From assembly GCA_046086225.1 (NCBI GenBank), contig JBJSXF010000125.1, positions 1-48,996 of the forward strand: 48,996 nucleotides of DNA, read 5' to 3'. Both the position numbers and the translations under genes were made by a program. This document shows, piece after piece, positions 47,610 through 48,996 of this stretch (within the stretch, counting starts at the first letter, position 1; every line of letters begins with the position of its first letter). The notes under the pieces are model-generated. The model was given only the letters and a program-made list of their open reading frames with translations, did no database searches and was not told where the DNA came from. The DNA is from JBJSXF01 sp046086225 (lineage in GTDB: Bacteria > Actinomycetota > Acidimicrobiia > IMCC26256 > PALSA-610).

Positions 47610-48716
47610 ATGAACGGCGCGAGCGCGATCGTGCGCGACGGCGGACGCTGGCTCGAAGCCCTCGACCCCGTCGCTGCGGTGCGGGCCGACGGCCCCGACG
47701 CCTTCGCCGCGCTCGACACGATCGCGAGCGGCGGCTTCTGGGCGGGCTTCTGCGCGTACGACCTCGGTCGCTCGATCGAGCCCGTCCCCGACCGGGCCGC
47801 CGACGACCTCGGCCTCCCCGATCTCGCGTTCGTGCGCTTCGCCAACGTCCGCGAGATCGCCGCGCCTTCGGGGCCGCCGGTCGGGCTCGGGGAAGCCCGG
47901 TCGAGCCTCGACCGTGCGCGTCATGCCGCCGCCGTCGAGATCGTCCACGAACTGCTGCGGGCCGGCGAGTGCTACCAGGTGAACCTGACGCGCCGCCTCG
48001 AGTTCGCGACCAGCCCCGACCCGCGTGCGCTCTTCGCGGCCCTCACGGCCCGCAACCCGGCCCCGCACGCCGCGCTGTGCGTCCTCGGGGACACCGTGCC
48101 CGGGGTTGCCATCGTCTCCGCCTCCCCCGAGCTCTACCTCGGCATCGACGGCGACACGGTCACGACCAGACCGATCAAGGGCACCGCCGCCGACGCCGGC
48201 ACGCTCGCCGGGAGCGCCAAGGACCGGGCCGAGCACGTGATGATCGTCGACCTCGCCCGCAACGACCTCGGTCGCATCTGCCGCCCGGGCACGATCCGGG
48301 TCCCCGACCTGTCCGCCATCGAGGCGCACCCCGGCCTGCACCACATGGTGAGCACGGTCACCGGCGAGCGCCGATCCGGGGTCGGCCTGGGTGAGGTCGT
48401 GCGGGCCACGTTCCCGCCCGCCTCGGTCACCGGCGCCCCGAAGCCCCGCGTGCTGCGCGCCATCGAGGAGCTCGAGCCGGTGCGCCGCGGCGCGTACTGC
48501 GGCGCAGTCGGCTGGATCGACGGCGACGCCGGTCGGGCCCGGCTCTCGGTCGCGATCCGCACGTTCACGGTCACCCCGAACGGCACCACGCTCGGGGTGG
48601 GCGGCGGGATCGTCGCCGACTCCGACGCCGACGCCGAGTGGGCCGAGACCGAGCTCAAGGCCGCCCGGCTCCTCGCCGCCGTCGGTGGCCGCGAGCGCGA
48701 ACCGGTGCCCGCATGA
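47610..48716 (+). CDS. pabB: Aminodeoxychorismate synthase component I
   Basis: About 368 residues from ATG 47610 (GTG 47607 also possible). Chorismate-binding domain: AGECYQVNLTRRLEFATSP, SASPELYLGIDGD, the PIKGTA motif near residues 188-193, EHVMIVDLARNDLGRICRPG, HHMVSTVTGE, ASVTGAPKPRVLRAIEELEP, and the C-terminal RTFTV...GGGIVADSDADAEWAE. PIKGT rather than PIAGT favours PabB over anthranilate synthase TrpE. It makes aminodeoxychorismate for folate; the glutamine amidotransferase PabA is not in the window. The following gene looks like pabC, overlapping by ATGA. Confidence 0.93.
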   Translation: MNGASAIVRDGGRWLEALDPVAAVRADGPDAFAALDTIASGGFWAGFCAYDLGRSIEPVPDRAADDLGLPDLAFVRFANVREIAAPSGPPVGLGEARSSLDRARHAAAVEIVHELLRAGECYQVNLTRRLEFATSPDPRALFAALTARNPAPHAALCVLGDTVPGVAIVSASPELYLGIDGDTVTTRPIKGTAADAGTLAGSAKDRAEHVMIVDLARNDLGRICRPGTIRVPDLSAIEAHPGLHHMVSTVTGERRSGVGLGEVVRATFPPASVTGAPKPRVLRAIEELEPVRRGAYCGAVGWIDGDAGRARLSVAIRTFTVTPNGTTLGVGGGIVADSDADAEWAETELKAARLLAAVGGREREPVPA

Positions 48717-48996
48717 CCGCCTGGATCGGCGGCCGCCTGCTCCCGCTCACCGAGGCCCGGGTCTCGGTGCTCGACCACGGGGTCACGGTCGGAAACGGGG
48801 TCTTCGAGACGCTTCGCGTCTACGGCGGTCGACCCTTCGCCTGGACCCGCCACCTCGCGCGCCTCCACCGCTCGGCCGAGGCCCTCGGACTCGAGGTTCC
48901 CGACGGTGACGATCTCCTCGATGCTGCCCGGGCCGTGCTCACCGCCGACGCGATCGCCGAGGGCCGCCTGCGGATCACGGTGACCGGCGGCATCGC
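48713..48996 (+). CDS. pabC: Aminotransferase class IV, 4-amino-4-deoxychorismate lyase-like (partial)
   Basis: The N-terminal 94 codons before the right edge. Reading from ATG 48713: TAWIGGRLLPLTEARVSVLD, HGVTVGNGVFETLRVYGGRP, and a helix RHLARLHRSAEALGL. This is the PLP fold-type IV start of PabC, branched-chain and D-amino-acid aminotransferases. Coupling to pabB (ATGA overlap) favours PabC, which releases pyruvate to give 4-aminobenzoate. The catalytic lysine lies beyond the window. Confidence 0.85.
   Translation, partial: MTAWIGGRLLPLTEARVSVLDHGVTVGNGVFETLRVYGGRPFAWTRHLARLHRSAEALGLEVPDGDDLLDAARAVLTADAIAEGRLRITVTGGI

Overview
The window is GC-rich, densely packed bacterial chromosome. 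Gaps are a few bases, TGA/ATG and TGA/GTG overlaps are common, and no gap exceeds about 200 bp. Gene content points to an actinobacterium, probably of the Acidimicrobiia type: F420 biosynthesis genes (cofD, cofE and a separate FbiB-C-like nitroreductase), an F420-type LLM oxidoreductase, the comF-secA-prfB-ftsE-ftsX order, an ahcY/phosphomannomutase/Trm112/SIS-isomerase neighbourhood, a DUF5719-like protein beside a large membrane glycosyltransferase, and paired LCP proteins. The lineage is inferred from gene content only. I see no tRNA, rRNA, CRISPR array, insertion sequence or phage gene.

Layout. 1-2700: tail of a beta-propeller-like protein, then a SARP/BTAD regulator and a protein with two TetR-type HTH domains, divergent across a conspicuous double operator. 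2700-11250: catabolic and redox genes: VOC proteins, an SDR, an aldose epimerase, two type III CoA-transferases (the first broken by a one-base frameshift), a YhhN-like membrane protein, pdxH, an acyl-CoA dehydrogenase and an LLM flavin oxidoreductase. 11250-21630, all minus strand: ahcY-SDR-mtnA-comF-response regulator-secA-prfB-ftsE-ftsX, linking SAM by-product recycling to secretion, translation termination and division. 21630-28150, minus strand: SIS-type phosphoglucose/phosphomannose isomerase, Trm112-like protein, phosphomannomutase, a giant membrane protein and a CPBP protease. 28240-35210: ftsH, then a minus-strand set with a thioredoxin-like protein, a DUF5719-like protein and a GT2-membrane fusion. 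35260-38070, plus strand: a phasin-like helical protein with a clear promoter, then cofD-cofE-nitroreductase. 38080-47520, minus strand: a nine-gene cell-surface glycan set (two LCP ligases, UDP-glucose dehydrogenase, UDP-glucuronate decarboxylase-like enzyme, two GT2 enzymes, a membrane-anchored His-rich protein, a sugar-nucleotidyltransferase and a nucleotide-sugar epimerase). 47600-end: pabB and the start of pabC.

How it fits together. Mannose-phosphate enzymes, the nucleotidyltransferase, UDP-glucuronate/xylose enzymes, DPM-like and GT2 transferases, large membrane proteins and LCP ligases together look like an envelope glycopolymer programme. AhcY and MtnA both recycle products of SAM use. 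The CofD/CofE/nitroreductase cluster would supply F420 to enzymes such as the LLM oxidoreductase.

Most interesting non-coding signals: (1) the ahcY leader contains an 8-nt perfect complement of its own Shine-Dalgarno region, overlapping an alternative upstream stem, which looks like an RNA switch; (2) at least twelve genes have a TANNNT -10-like hexamer 5-11 nt before the start codon, which suggests widespread leaderless transcription, whereas a minority (SDR, ahcY, ftsH, the phasin-like gene) have leaders with Shine-Dalgarno sites; (3) the SARP/TetR intergenic region carries two GTAGG-N-CCTAC palindromes over divergent -10 elements. No wholly new multi-gene system is evident.
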